DNA of 64,000 nt from Leptospira meyeri (GTDB lineage Bacteria > Spirochaetota > Leptospiria > Leptospirales > Leptospiraceae). Below the pieces are notes generated by a model. The model was not told where the DNA came from, did no database searches, and saw only the letters and a program-made list of their open reading frames with translations. This document shows positions 37,144-47,600 of the stretch, one piece after another (position 1 is the first letter of the stretch; every line of letters starts with the position of its first letter). The DNA lies in the NCBI RefSeq assembly GCF_004368965.1, contig NZ_SORO01000001.1, positions 2,574,001 to 2,638,000 on the forward strand, written 5' to 3'. A program made the translations under genes and the position numbers.

Positions 37144-37173
37144 ATTACAAAAAGAATACAAAATGATTACAAA
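37144..37173 (-). promoter_or_regulatory. Three 11-bp-phased direct repeats upstream of the response regulator
   Basis: On the plus strand ATTACAAA (37144-37151), AATACAAA (37155-37162) and ATTACAAA (37166-37173) recur at an exact 11-base period. They lie 28-57 bp upstream of the regulator's ATG on the minus strand. OmpR/PhoB-family regulators bind direct repeats with this spacing, and PhoP-type boxes resemble TTAACA. Autoregulation of the operon is inferred. Confidence 0.55.
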
Positions 37174-37187
37174 GAAACGATATCTAG

Positions 37188-37613
37188 CTATTTGCCGAGC
37201 ATCTGGTTGATGTCTCTGATGGCCTGGCGTTGTCTGAGTAACAAAAACCCGAGGAACCCAAAAAATAAAAAGAAGGCAAGCCCATAGACCCAAAGGAGGG
37301 AACGAAGACGAGCCTGTTCTTTTTCGATGGCTTGGATTTCTTCCAAGTGAGAGATAAGAAAATAAAAATGGTCAGCCTTAGGATAGGACTTTTTGATTTC
37401 TGTTCGGAGGTCCGATACAAGGACTTTGGAATCTTCTTTCGAAAGGGATTCGATGAGAGGGAGTGCCTTATCTAAATCCATTTTCAAAAATTCTTCCGCA
37501 GAAGGCAAAACCTCGGCAGAAAGGGACATGGCAAAACAGAAAATTGGGAGAACAAATAGACCTTTCACGAATATTCTAGACCTCTTCAAATCCAAGTTTC
37601 TCTTTCCATTCAT
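37188..37613 (-). CDS. Small membrane protein of unknown function
   Basis: A 141-residue protein with an N-terminal signal peptide or anchor (about 15-33, ending SLSAEV), a helical extracytoplasmic segment of about 75 residues, and a C-terminal transmembrane helix (about 107-125) followed by a basic tail. I do not recognise a family. It overlaps the preceding 119-residue membrane protein gene by 38 bp and is the last gene of the ECF sigma cluster. Confidence 0.65.
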   Translation of the reverse strand: MNGKRNLDLKRSRIFVKGLFVLPIFCFAMSLSAEVLPSAEEFLKMDLDKALPLIESLSKEDSKVLVSDLRTEIKKSYPKADHFYFLISHLEEIQAIEKEQARLRSLLWVYGLAFFLFFGFLGFLLLRQRQAIRDINQMLGK

Positions 37614-37935
37614 TCAGAAAAGGAATTCTTGTGTTGAGGAGTAAAAAGCCAAGAACAAGAGAGTAAAAGCAGAAAAACAAACTGGAACTAATCAAAATGG
37701 GTAAAAGCAAACCAGAGTCTTCCTGGTGAAAAACAGAAAGAAACATGGTACCAATTGGAATCATAAATAACAAGAAGGAAAGTCCTACAGAAGAAAATAA
37801 AAACTTGAGAGGTAATATTTGCCCTAACACTCGCAATCGGATCGCAGGTGGCGCTTCCGAATGTTTTAAGAGTGGGTCAGGGTGCCGAAATACTTTGACC
37901 GTGTTTTTCGATTGTGTGTTAACCTTTGTTTTCAT
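37576..37935 (-). CDS. Small two-helix membrane protein next to an ECF sigma gene
   Basis: A 119-residue protein with a polar N-terminus of about 40 residues and two strong transmembrane helices (about 45-65 and 75-100). Its gene overlaps the ECF sigma gene by 17 bp, the usual place of an anti-sigma factor. However, it lacks the zinc-binding His-x3-Cys-x2-Cys of ZAS anti-sigma factors. An anti-sigma role is only a positional guess. Confidence 0.6.
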   Translation of the reverse strand: MKTKVNTQSKNTVKVFRHPDPLLKHSEAPPAIRLRVLGQILPLKFLFSSVGLSFLLFMIPIGTMFLSVFHQEDSGLLLPILISSSLFFCFYSLVLGFLLLNTRIPFLNEWKEKLGFEEV

Positions 37936-38422
37936 GTGACCACCATTTCCTTAAAAGGTCCTTTCCCCTTGAGATATGGCTTTTGATCGTACCAAGTTTT
38001 ATATTGAGATCAGAAGCAATTTCTTTGAGAGGTTTGTTTTCAAAGTAATGTAATAGAATCGGCATTTGATATGATTTTGGCAATTTGGAAATTAGCGATC
38101 GAAGTGTATGACTTGTTTCTTCTTTATCTAAGATGTCAACAACCGATGTTCCCTTTTTATCAGCAACGAAAGTGATGTCTTCTTGCCAGTCTGCAAGAGG
38201 TAGTTTTTTCTTTTTATAAACTTTTGTTAGGCGAAATCTAGCGATTTGAAATAACCATGTGGAAAATTGTGATTCACCGCGGAATTTACTAAGTGACTCA
38301 TAAGTTTGTAAAAAAACTTCTTGGGTAAAATCTTCGGCTTCTTCGTCGGTGAAGAAGGCTTTTTTAGCTTGGGAATACACCATTCCTTGGTAGCGCTTCA
38401 TAAGCACTTCGAATTGAGACAC
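37919..38422 (-). CDS. ECF-type RNA polymerase sigma factor
   Basis: A 167-residue sigma-70 family protein with region 2 (YSQAKKAFFTDEEAEDFTQEVF, then FSTWLFQIARFRL) and region 4 (LPKSYQMPILLHYFENKPLKEIA, then GTIKSHISRGKDLLRKW). The start used is GTG 38422. AGGAG lies only 2 bases upstream, which is too close for a good site. In-frame codons further upstream read SVLRGD, typical of ECF N-termini, but no ATG, GTG or TTG occurs there, so the true start is uncertain. It probably controls envelope or stress genes. Confidence 0.88.
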   Translation of the reverse strand: MSQFEVLMKRYQGMVYSQAKKAFFTDEEAEDFTQEVFLQTYESLSKFRGESQFSTWLFQIARFRLTKVYKKKKLPLADWQEDITFVADKKGTSVVDILDKEETSHTLRSLISKLPKSYQMPILLHYFENKPLKEIASDLNIKLGTIKSHISRGKDLLRKWWSHENKG

Positions 38423-38487
38423 ATCTCCTCTTAGAACCGATTGGATTGAATTCCAATCTTCCTCGTTGCAGATTCTTTGTACTGACT

Positions 38488-38862
38488 CTATCGGTACATT
38501 TTGTAGAAGGTCAAGAGACCGAGTCCAATTGCGAATGGGATTAACCCTCCTAACATCGCCATAGAACGACCTAAGACGAGTATAAATACAAACGATAAGG
38601 CAAATCCGGTGAATGTCAACAAAAGACCAAGGAAAAAGGAATACAATCTGATGTCAAAACTCCAAGGTTTGTACTGACCAGATTGGATGAGTGCCATCTT
38701 TTGTTTATGCCACCACTGAAACAAAAAAAACAAAAGTGTGGTCCCAAAGATGATTCCTACATTGGGTACTAAATACAAAACCAACCGGTAAGGATCAGAT
38801 CCTCCCGTTCTCTGGATTTCTGTTAATAAACTTACAATTGTTTCATATTGATCTGGTGTCAT
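38488..38862 (-). CDS. Small membrane protein upstream of the ECF sigma gene
   Basis: A 124-residue protein from ATG 38862, preceded by GGAAAAG about 8 nt upstream. It has three hydrophobic helices (about 25-45, 65-90 and 98-118) and resembles small bacterial membrane proteins of the DUF6249 kind, a tentative link. The 5' end overlaps the preceding PilZ-like gene by 20 bp, and the ECF sigma gene follows after about 65 bp, so all belong to one transcription unit. Confidence 0.65.
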   Translation of the reverse strand: MTPDQYETIVSLLTEIQRTGGSDPYRLVLYLVPNVGIIFGTTLLFFLFQWWHKQKMALIQSGQYKPWSFDIRLYSFFLGLLLTFTGFALSFVFILVLGRSMAMLGGLIPFAIGLGLLTFYKMYR

Positions 38863-40030
38863 ACACAGCTTTTCCAATTAAATTCGATGCGTAAGTACTG
38901 AGTAAAGACATCCCTTCTGGTTTGTCACATTGGAAAATCTGTAACCCAATATTTGTTGTATCAGACTCTCCCTTTTTTAGACTTCTAAGGCTTCCAAAAA
39001 AAGTATACGGTGAAGAATTGATGACCATCTGAAACGACACGGGTGAGCCTAATGTTCTGTTTTCGAGGTTGGTTCCTGTCGGTAAGGTCAAACCGATTCC
39101 GCGGCCGTCTTGGCTAATATCTCTAACGGGTGTTGTGCGAATAATGGTTTCCCAATCTTTTGCATATGCGAATTCCAATTGAAAAACAAATTCTTCTGCT
39201 TTTTGGTCTAAAAAACTAAGCAAAGGACCGATGCCCTCTGGGCCTTCCAGATTTGATTGGAGTGCGGCATTTCCCAAGTCTGGTAGGTTGCTGATGATTT
39301 CAAAATATCCCAATAGTACTTTTCCATTAGAAAAAAACGGAAAAATCAAAGTGGATTTGATATTGTTTAATAAAAGAGAATCCAAATAGGATCGTATATA
39401 AATTTCACTGAGTTTTTTAGGGCTAAAAAAACCTCTTTCCGTATAAAAGATTCTTCTATTCGCATCACGTACGTAATATGGTGCTTTTGAATTGGCAAGA
39501 GCTTCCATCAGTTGGGTGTCCGCTGCATAATAAAAACCAATTTGAATTTTTTTAATAAAGTAACCATTGTTTGTTAGGATTTGTTCCAAATGAATTTGCC
39601 ATTGATTCAATGTTTGGTTAATGATCGAAGTTTTTCCATATATAGAAATCACTGTTCCCAAATCAGCAGTTTGTGCCATTTTCAATTCATAGGCTGAAAT
39701 GTCTTCGATGGCCGCTCGTTTGGCAGATCGTTCTAGAGGTTCAATGAGGATTTCATAGACTTGGACCAAATCATCTTGGTAGGGATTGACTGGTTTGACC
39801 CGGAGTTCGACTCGATTTTCTTTGAGAACACATACTAACGACTTTGGTTTCACAAGGATTGGTTCCGTGGTAGATATAGTTATATGAACCGATTTTAGAA
39901 TATCATTGACAGCCATTGGATTTTGAAGAGTGAACTTTTGTTTGGTATCCTTGTCTTGGAGAACCGTTGTCGTTAGTTTGGAAACGATTCCCAAAACTGT
40001 CCTTTGGTCAGTCAGTCTGTATTTTTTCAT
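38843..40030 (-). CDS. PilZ-like protein of unknown function
   Basis: A 395-residue soluble protein. The C-terminal 110 residues contain RTTPVRDISQDGRGIGLTL, a good match to the RxxxR and D-x-S-x-x-G motifs of c-di-GMP-binding PilZ domains. The N-terminal 280 residues are unassigned but have the same order of parts as the protein at 23268-24392, suggesting distant paralogy. It leads the ECF sigma cluster. Its 5' end overlaps the divergent frame at 40004, but the likely start of that gene (40043) leaves 12 bp between them. Confidence 0.65.
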   Translation of the reverse strand: MKKYRLTDQRTVLGIVSKLTTTVLQDKDTKQKFTLQNPMAVNDILKSVHITISTTEPILVKPKSLVCVLKENRVELRVKPVNPYQDDLVQVYEILIEPLERSAKRAAIEDISAYELKMAQTADLGTVISIYGKTSIINQTLNQWQIHLEQILTNNGYFIKKIQIGFYYAADTQLMEALANSKAPYYVRDANRRIFYTERGFFSPKKLSEIYIRSYLDSLLLNNIKSTLIFPFFSNGKVLLGYFEIISNLPDLGNAALQSNLEGPEGIGPLLSFLDQKAEEFVFQLEFAYAKDWETIIRTTPVRDISQDGRGIGLTLPTGTNLENRTLGSPVSFQMVINSSPYTFFGSLRSLKKGESDTTNIGLQIFQCDKPEGMSLLSTYASNLIGKAVYDTRSI

Positions 40031-40042
40031 GGTCTAAACTGT

Positions 40043-40774
40043 ATGATACGTAAAATCCTAATTTTTGCCATAGTTTTTCCATCTTTTTTACCTTTATGGG
40101 CGGAAAAACCAAAATACCAATACTACGGGAAAGCATACGATCTGGGTACTGGGAAGTATATTTACTCAGACAATCATAAAGAATATTATAATAATGGAAA
40201 GCACTTCTATTCAGACATCCAATATAAAGATGCTGAAGGAAAAGTTTTTGGCACCAAACACATTGAATTTGATAAAAATTCAGAAGTTCCTACGTTTAAA
40301 ACAGAAGACTTTCGCGATGGTTATATTGAAGGAGCAGATGTAAAAGGAAAGTCTGTTCGTTTATTTTCCAAACGAAAAAAGGAAGATCCGCTTTCCGAAA
40401 GAACCTATACACCCAAGTCCCCTGCCGTGATGGATGGCGGTTTTGATTATTTTGTCAGAAACAATTGGGAACCCCTATCAAAAGGGGAAAGGATGTCCTT
40501 TCATTTCCTTGCACCCATCCAGTTGGATGATTATAAATTTGCCGTTGAAAAAATTCGAGATGGGGAGTGGAAAGGTAGACCTGCTCTCTACCTTCGTTTG
40601 GAAATTGATAATTTTATTTTGAAACAGGTTGTGAAACCATTTCTTTTGGTTTATGATGTTCAAACTAGAAGGATTTTACAATTTGAAGGACTTTCCAATA
40701 TCAATGATGAAAACGGGAAAAGTTTGAAAGTAAAAATCGTTTATGATTATCCCAAGGAAGTACTTACGCCTTGA
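40043..40774 (+). CDS. Exported protein of unknown function
   Basis: A 243-residue protein from ATG 40043 with a signal peptide ending LPLWAEKP. The mature part is rich in Tyr, Lys and aromatic beta-strand patterns and has no cysteines in motifs. I do not recognise it. It is probably periplasmic. The aat gene begins with a TTG overlapping its stop codon by 4 bp, so the two are translated together. Confidence 0.65.
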   Translation: MIRKILIFAIVFPSFLPLWAEKPKYQYYGKAYDLGTGKYIYSDNHKEYYNNGKHFYSDIQYKDAEGKVFGTKHIEFDKNSEVPTFKTEDFRDGYIEGADVKGKSVRLFSKRKKEDPLSERTYTPKSPAVMDGGFDYFVRNNWEPLSKGERMSFHFLAPIQLDDYKFAVEKIRDGEWKGRPALYLRLEIDNFILKQVVKPFLLVYDVQTRRILQFEGLSNINDENGKSLKVKIVYDYPKEVLTP

Positions 40775-41436
40775 CACAAAGGAGTTTTGACCAATTCTTT
40801 AAAAACCCCAGGACATGGAAAGAAGACCTTGTCGCCGTAGGTGGAGATTTTTCGGTAGAACGTTTGTTATACGCCTATCAACATGGAATATTTCCATGGT
40901 CTGAAGATCCAGTTCGTTGGTATTGTTTAGACCCTCGTGCCATTTTTGATTTAAAACGAGTTCATTTTTCTAAAACCGTTCAGAGAAAGGTAAAACAAAA
41001 AAAGTTTCGTATCAGTTTTAACGAAGCCTTTTCGATTGTAATGCAAGGATGTTCTTACAGAGAAAAAGATAATACCTGGATCACTCCAGGATTTATTGAA
41101 GGTTATGCGGAATTACATAGGTTAGGTTGGGCTCATTCGGTAGAAGTTTGGAATGCAGAAAATGTATTGGTCGGTGGGGTTTATGGAGTTGCGATCGGAA
41201 AGTTTTTTGCCGGTGAAAGTATGTTTTCTTTTGAGTCCGATGCAGGAAAGGTGGGACTCTTTCATTTGTTCGAAAAATTAAACCAGTCCCAATTTGAACT
41301 TTTTGACACCCAACAACTCAATCACGTGACTTGGCAATTGGGTGCCTATGAAATCCCCAAACTATCATATTTAGATCGTTTGGAGCGTGCATTAGGTGAC
41401 GCTCATCCTTGGATCATTCCAACTTCACCCGGTTAA
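40771..41436 (+). CDS. aat: Leucyl/phenylalanyl-tRNA--protein transferase
   Basis: A 221-residue enzyme that adds Leu or Phe to N-terminal Lys/Arg of proteins, feeding them to ClpS/ClpAP. Signature blocks are [47 protein letters not shown], and [18 protein letters not shown]. The start is TTG 40771, inside TTGA shared with the upstream stop. Its 3' end overlaps the convergent lipoprotein gene by 23 bp. Confidence 0.93.
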   Translation: MTQRSFDQFFKNPRTWKEDLVAVGGDFSVERLLYAYQHGIFPWSEDPVRWYCLDPRAIFDLKRVHFSKTVQRKVKQKKFRISFNEAFSIVMQGCSYREKDNTWITPGFIEGYAELHRLGWAHSVEVWNAENVLVGGVYGVAIGKFFAGESMFSFESDAGKVGLFHLFEKLNQSQFELFDTQQLNHVTWQLGAYEIPKLSYLDRLERALGDAHPWIIPTSPG

Positions 41437-42004
41437 ATTCATCCAATTCAACTTTCCAAAGTTTTTGAATTTCTCCAGTTACACTTTCCCATTCTTTTTC
41501 ACCTAACTTGGGCGCACGATAGGGATCAAAATTTGGATGGTTTTCCCAAAAAAGATCCAAATCGGCCTTGGAAATGGTTGTTCTAAAAATTTCCGCTTCT
41601 TGGATTTCGGCATCAGGATTGTTTTCTCCCTGAATAAAAAATGGTTTGGAAAGACTTAAAGAGAGTCTATGGAACTGATGGAGGGCCAGGGCATAACCAA
41701 TGCGAAGGAGAACCAAACTATGGTATTCTGTATTTGTCTTTCGGTAATCAGATGTATCATTGAAAGTGAGTGCTGAATTACTTCCATAGACGATTTGTAC
41801 TTCATGTTTCTGGTCTTTGCCTGTTTCTGTCTCGAATCGTTTGAATTCTTGTCCTAAAATTTTTGGTAAAACTAAATTTGAAAAAACAGAAAGGCTCTCA
41901 TGGTTCCCATCCCGAAGAGAAGTGATCTCCTGTTTGGAAATATCTTTCGGTTGGCAACCAATAAACAAAACAACAGTTACAAGCAAGTTGAGAACAAGTT
42001 TCAT
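41414..42004 (-). CDS. Putative lipoprotein
   Basis: A 196-residue protein from ATG 42004, with a signal ending VVLFIGC (lipobox, Cys about 17). The mature part is helical and polar with no recognised domain. It starts 1 bp after the stop of the DUF962 gene, so the two are probably an operon. Function is unknown. Confidence 0.7.
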   Translation of the reverse strand: MKLVLNLLVTVVLFIGCQPKDISKQEITSLRDGNHESLSVFSNLVLPKILGQEFKRFETETGKDQKHEVQIVYGSNSALTFNDTSDYRKTNTEYHSLVLLRIGYALALHQFHRLSLSLSKPFFIQGENNPDAEIQEAEIFRTTISKADLDLFWENHPNFDPYRAPKLGEKEWESVTGEIQKLWKVELDEFNRVKLE

Positions 42005-42005
42005 C

Positions 42006-42341
42006 TTAGCCTTTATTTGACTTAATTTTGGCAAATTCCGCATCGATGCGACCCGTTAGCATTTTGAAATACATGATCCAATCAGAGATAAAAGAATAAA
42101 ATGGATAGGTAAAAGTTGCTGGTCGGTTCTTTTCCACAAAAAAATGCCCTATCCATGCAAAGAAATACCCACTAACAAGAGCAAAGGCTAAGATATAGAA
42201 TTTACCAGTAGATAAAAATCCAAGGATACATCCTAATGCTAGACTTGATCCAACAAAATGAAGTGCTCGATTGAAGGGATGGCTATGTTCCTCTAAATAA
42301 AAAGGGAAAAAATCTTTGAGTGTTTTGTATTTCTTTTCCAT
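42006..42341 (-). CDS. DUF962 / Mpo1-like membrane protein
   Basis: A 111-residue protein from ATG 42341, which has AAGGAG at good spacing. It shows the family pattern FFPFYLEEHSHPFNRALHFVG, two pairs of membrane helices, WIGHFFVEKNRPATFTYPFYS and SDWIMY. The conserved His residues resemble yeast Mpo1, an Fe(II)-dependent dioxygenase of 2-hydroxy fatty acids. Whether the bacterial protein has this activity is not known. Confidence 0.85.
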   Translation of the reverse strand: MEKKYKTLKDFFPFYLEEHSHPFNRALHFVGSSLALGCILGFLSTGKFYILAFALVSGYFFAWIGHFFVEKNRPATFTYPFYSFISDWIMYFKMLTGRIDAEFAKIKSNKG

Positions 42342-42471
42342 ACATGACTCCTTGCACTTGATCATAATCAAGAATTGATCTTTGCCAAGACAAAAATGAT
42401 TCTAATCTTAGAGTTTATCCCTAGTTTTTTCGGTTATATTCGATAATTCGGATATGATTTTAAAATTGTGT

Positions 42472-42501
42472 TGCACGTTAGTGGGTACTGCCTAATGTGC
42501 A
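42472..42501 (+). promoter_or_regulatory. Inverted repeat upstream of the zinc-ribbon gene
   Basis: TGCACGTTAG (42472-42481) and CTAATGTGCA (42492-42501) are complementary except for one G-T wobble, with a 10-nt spacer. Flanking TTGT and ACAA extend the symmetry. No U-run follows. The centre lies about 70 bp before the ATG at 42556, a sensible place for an operator bound by a dimeric repressor. The rest of the 42342-42555 spacer shows nothing clear. Confidence 0.4.
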
Positions 42502-42555
42502 TTAACAATTAGAATCTAACAGAGAGTTAATTTTACAAAGAAAGCAGGAGAATGT

Positions 42556-42843
42556 ATGAAACCAAAATCGATTAAACCGGATGAGCTGAGTAAGATTTTT
42601 GCCGAACTGAAAAAAGGTGATGAATCTGCCATCGGTAGTTATTTGGTAAAAGGGGTTCGCCTTCAAATTAGTAAATACAATCTTTCCGGTGCCGAACGAG
42701 TTCAGTTGTTATACAAACGAAGAAGAGCCCAAGGAATGTGTATTGTATGCGGAAAAAAAGTCACAAAGAAAAATCCATCTACAGACCAGCTCTATAGATT
42801 GTGTGAAGAACACCGTAATAAGATTGATAAAGGTTCTAAATAA
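42556..42843 (+). CDS. Small zinc-ribbon-like protein
   Basis: A 95-residue basic protein. The N-terminal 55 residues are helical and charged. The C-terminal part holds CIVCGKKV and LCEEHRNK, a Cys-x2-Cys and Cys-x2-His pair about 20 residues apart, typical of a zinc finger. RRRAQGMCIVCGKK resembles zinc-finger segments of HNH or phage-type proteins, but no nuclease motif is present. Nucleic-acid binding is plausible. AGGAG before the ATG gives a good ribosome site. Confidence 0.7.
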   Translation: MKPKSIKPDELSKIFAELKKGDESAIGSYLVKGVRLQISKYNLSGAERVQLLYKRRRAQGMCIVCGKKVTKKNPSTDQLYRLCEEHRNKIDKGSK

Positions 42844-42848
42844 CCAAT

Positions 42849-43025
42849 TCATTTGAGAGAGTTTCCCGCTTTTCTTTGCGGGAGCTCACTCCAAACTTTT
42901 TCTCTCTCTTCCTCGGTCATCACTGACCAACTCCCAATTTCCTCAATGGTTCGAAAACAGCCTGCACAGAGCCCTGAATCTGGGTCAATCATACAGACTT
43001 TGGTACAAGGTGATTTTAGTGACAT
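42849..43025 (-). CDS. DUF1289 small cysteine-rich protein (58 aa)
   Basis: A 58-residue gene too short for most ORF listings. It reads SPCTKVC, then DPDSGLCAGCFRTIEEIGSW, then MTEEEREKVWSELPQR. This is the complete DUF1289 pattern: four Cys arranged C-x3-C-x8-C-x2-C, then a Trp and an E-R-x3-W-x2-LP-x-R tail. The Cys quartet probably binds zinc or an iron-sulfur cluster. AAGG lies 3-6 nt before ATG 43025. It converges with the zinc-ribbon gene, 5 bp apart. A small hairpin (TCCCGC 42864-42869 with GCGGGA 42878-42883) lies inside its 3' end. Confidence 0.85.
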   Translation of the reverse strand: MSLKSPCTKVCMIDPDSGLCAGCFRTIEEIGSWSVMTEEEREKVWSELPQRKAGNSLK

Positions 43026-43111
43026 AGGCCTTAAAATAGTAAATTTTTATAAATTTTCCTAAGCTAGTTTGGGAATCCGTCGATCCTTCCCATAAGGGAA
43101 AAGGAATTCGC

Positions 43112-43624
43112 ATGTTGGATTGGGTAGAATCACTTAGAAGTTTATTTACTAATGAAATAGACTGTTACAAGCGCCTTCTGGAATTGGAAGGCAAAAAAAG
43201 AGCGGCCATCCATTCTGCGGACGGAAAGTCTTTGGAATCCCATGTCAAAGAAAGTTATCATATTATGGTAGAAGCCTCTGAATTGGAGCGAATTCGAATG
43301 AAGGCCATCGAAGACGTCTACGAAAAAGAAAAATTCACAAAAGATGAATCTTCTATCACACTCACCAATTTTCTAAATCAAATGGATCGCGACTCCAATT
43401 TTAAGTTAAAAACCTTTGCATTAGAATTAAAGAAGGTCGTGGCGGATTTAAAAGATGCCATCATCACAAACGACAAACTCTTAAAAACAAGAAAAGAGTT
43501 TTTGCAAACAACTGTTGACTCTTTGCAAGAGTTATCCAGAGAAAAAGTTTATACCTCACACAAACAACCGACAAGGCGTGGGCAGGGCCAAAAAGGCGCG
43601 ATCATTTTGAACGCGACTGCCTAG
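43112..43624 (+). CDS. flgN: FlgN-like flagellar chaperone
   Basis: A 170-residue, largely helical protein immediately upstream of flgK. Its long coiled-coil pattern (LFTNEIDCYKRLLELEGKKRAAI onward) matches FlgN, which holds hook-associated proteins FlgK and FlgL in the cytoplasm for export. Sequence conservation in this family is low, so gene order carries much of the assignment. AAAAGGAA upstream of ATG 43112 is the ribosome site. Confidence 0.75.
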   Translation: MLDWVESLRSLFTNEIDCYKRLLELEGKKRAAIHSADGKSLESHVKESYHIMVEASELERIRMKAIEDVYEKEKFTKDESSITLTNFLNQMDRDSNFKLKTFALELKKVVADLKDAIITNDKLLKTRKEFLQTTVDSLQELSREKVYTSHKQPTRRGQGQKGAIILNATA

Positions 43625-43633
43625 GAGTATCGT

Positions 43634-45547
<1,914 letters not shown>

Positions 45548-45549
45548 TC

Positions 45550-46818
45550 ATGATCAGAATCACTAACATGATGCAAAACAATTCCTTGGTCCGGAACTTA
45601 AACCGTCACCAAGTGGCAATGGACGAAACTCAAACGCAATTGGGTACGGGATTAAAAATCCGTAAACCATCTGATGATCCAGGTGCGGCCACAAACCAAA
45701 TGTATTTTCGATCCCGTCTGAACGAACTCTCCCAATACGAAGAAAACATTGGGGACGGATACCAAAGGTTACAACAGATTGATGGTGTCCTAGACAAGAT
45801 GGGAGAAATTTTCCAAAGAGCACGTGTACTTACGGTGCAAGCCGGAAACGGAATTTACCAAGGGGACAAGGGATTTGAATTGGAAGTGGCGATTGGTAAA
45901 GAGATCGACCAACATTTACGTGCGATTGTGGATCTTGCCAATGCACGAGATGCTACCGGACAACCTTTGTTTGGTGGTCATGTGATTGAAAGACCACCTT
46001 TTGAACCAATTGAATCAAAAATTAAAGGTTTGCAAGGTCTTGAACTCAAAAACCAATATGTAGGTGTCGAGTATCGTGGCGATATCGGAGAACAACTCCG
46101 TGAAATCGAAAAAGGTGAATATATTCCCATTACCATTCCTGGTAATAAAGTGTTTTGGGGAACGAACGTGAGTGTCACTTCCAAAGTGGATAACTCTGCT
46201 TACCAAGCCACGTCTGACCAAAAGTTTAAAATTGATGGAGTTGAAATTCATATCTCTGTGGGTGATACCATTGATGATGTGATTGATAAAATCAACAACT
46301 CACCACTGGAAGTGAAAGCAAGTAAACTTGCCCAAGATAACATTTCTATTTCTTCTACGGCTCCTCACCAAATTTGGTTAGAGGATGTGGATGGAGGAAC
46401 AGTCCTTCGCGATATTGGACTCATTGAACCAAGTGCAAGTGAACCACCGAATAACTTTTCTAAGTCGGCAACTGTCACTGGACTTTCTGTATTTGATGTT
46501 TTGATTCAACTTCGAAATGACCTCATCCAAAAAGACCAAGAACGAATTGGTGGTAGGGATTTGGGCGATTTGGATTTGGCTTTGGAAAACATTCTTCGCC
46601 ACCGGTCGACCATTGGTGCCCGTATGAATCGTTTGGAACAACATGAAGAACGAGTCTCTTACGACAAAATGTATATGACCGAACTACTAGCGAAAAATGA
46701 AGGGATCGATTTTCCGGAAACAATTATGAATATGAAGTGGTTAGAAACAATTCATAGTTATGCGCTCAATGTCGGTTCTAAAATTATCAAACCAACTCTT
46801 ATGGATTTCCTTCGGTAA
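45550..46818 (+). CDS. flgL: Flagellar hook-associated protein 3
   Basis: A 422-residue flagellin-like junction protein. The N-terminal MIRITNMMQNNSLVRNLNRHQ and TGLKIRKPSDDPGAATNQ are diagnostic of FlgL. The C-terminus carries LENILRHRSTIGARMNRLEQ and the final helical segment. The middle insertion (about 190-310) is larger than in many FlgL proteins. It is cotranscribed with flgK upstream and fliW downstream. Confidence 0.93.
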   Translation: MIRITNMMQNNSLVRNLNRHQVAMDETQTQLGTGLKIRKPSDDPGAATNQMYFRSRLNELSQYEENIGDGYQRLQQIDGVLDKMGEIFQRARVLTVQAGNGIYQGDKGFELEVAIGKEIDQHLRAIVDLANARDATGQPLFGGHVIERPPFEPIESKIKGLQGLELKNQYVGVEYRGDIGEQLREIEKGEYIPITIPGNKVFWGTNVSVTSKVDNSAYQATSDQKFKIDGVEIHISVGDTIDDVIDKINNSPLEVKASKLAQDNISISSTAPHQIWLEDVDGGTVLRDIGLIEPSASEPPNNFSKSATVTGLSVFDVLIQLRNDLIQKDQERIGGRDLGDLDLALENILRHRSTIGARMNRLEQHEERVSYDKMYMTELLAKNEGIDFPETIMNMKWLETIHSYALNVGSKIIKPTLMDFLR

Positions 46819-46870
46819 CGGAAACTAAATGACGGTTATATTAGAAAGAAAAGAAAGTACAGGAACTAGA

Positions 46871-47332
46871 ATGTCGGTAACGATTCATACAAAACCTTTC
46901 GGAACCATCCAAGTGGACTCAAAACAAATCCTGAAATTCCCACAAGGGTTACTCGGGTTTGAAGAATTTGATGAATATGCCCTCATCGAAGAAAGTCCTG
47001 AGAGTCCATTCAAATGGTTGCAATCCACAAAAGAATCGGGGCTTGCATTTATTGTCATCCAACCAGAACTGTTTATGAATGATTATAAACCTGCTATTTC
47101 TGATGAAGAACTTCATGATATCGGGCTTACTAGTTGGAAGGAAGGATTGATCTTTCTGATTGTCACTATTCCTCATGACAATCCAAAAGGAATGACTGCA
47201 AACTTACAAGGCCCCATCATTCTAAACGGAAAAGAGGGAAAGGGAAAACAATGTATTTCTCGAGATGAAAATCATCCCATTCGTAAAAATATCATTGAAT
47301 CTATGGAAGAGATGTCTTCCGAAAAGGTATAA
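46871..47332 (+). CDS. fliW: Flagellar assembly factor FliW
   Basis: A 153-residue protein from ATG 46871, which has AGGAA upstream; ATG 46829 is an in-frame alternative. TKPFGTIQVDSKQILKFPQG, then LLGFEEFDEYAL, and the NLQGPIILN motif are family signatures. FliW binds flagellin and, when free, binds and inhibits CsrA, linking filament-protein levels to translation. Its position directly before csrA supports the same partner switch here. Confidence 0.92.
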   Translation: MSVTIHTKPFGTIQVDSKQILKFPQGLLGFEEFDEYALIEESPESPFKWLQSTKESGLAFIVIQPELFMNDYKPAISDEELHDIGLTSWKEGLIFLIVTIPHDNPKGMTANLQGPIILNGKEGKGKQCISRDENHPIRKNIIESMEEMSSEKV

Positions 47333-47335
47333 TCC

Positions 47336-47575
47336 GTGTTAGTTCTTGCAAGGAGGAGCAACCAATCCATTATGATCGGTGATGATATCGAAATAGTCAT
47401 TGTCGATATCAAAGGTGACCAAGTAAAGATTGGTGTCAAAGCTCCAAAAAATGTTTCTGTACATCGTGCAGAAGTATATAAAGAAATTCAGGAAGAAAAC
47501 AAAAAAGCTGCCGGGACCAATATCAAACCAGAAGATTTGGGCAAACTCGGTGATTTGTTCAAAAAGAAAACTTAA
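47336..47575 (+). CDS. csrA: Carbon storage regulator CsrA
   Basis: A 79-residue RNA-binding translational regulator starting at GTG 47336, 3 bp after fli[21 protein letters not shown] and [22 protein letters not shown] are typical, with the RNA-contact Arg residues (Arg6 and the HRAEV segment) kept. The C-terminal tail beyond residue 55 is longer than the E. coli form, as in other FliW-partner CsrA proteins. It recognises GGA motifs in hairpins, often in flagellin leaders. Confidence 0.95.
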   Translation: MLVLARRSNQSIMIGDDIEIVIVDIKGDQVKIGVKAPKNVSVHRAEVYKEIQEENKKAAGTNIKPEDLGKLGDLFKKKT

Positions 47576-47600
47576 CTTGATCTTTCCTTCGATTAGCGTT

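Noticed and set aside
37576..37935. Zinc-binding anti-sigma factor for the ECF sigma
   Set aside because: It has the right position but lacks the His-x3-Cys-x2-Cys motif and a typical anti-sigma N-terminus, so the function is left open.
42853..43062. 69-aa plus-strand frame between the zinc-ribbon and flgN genes
   Set aside because: It is the antisense of the DUF1289 gene, whose minus-strand translation has a full family pattern.
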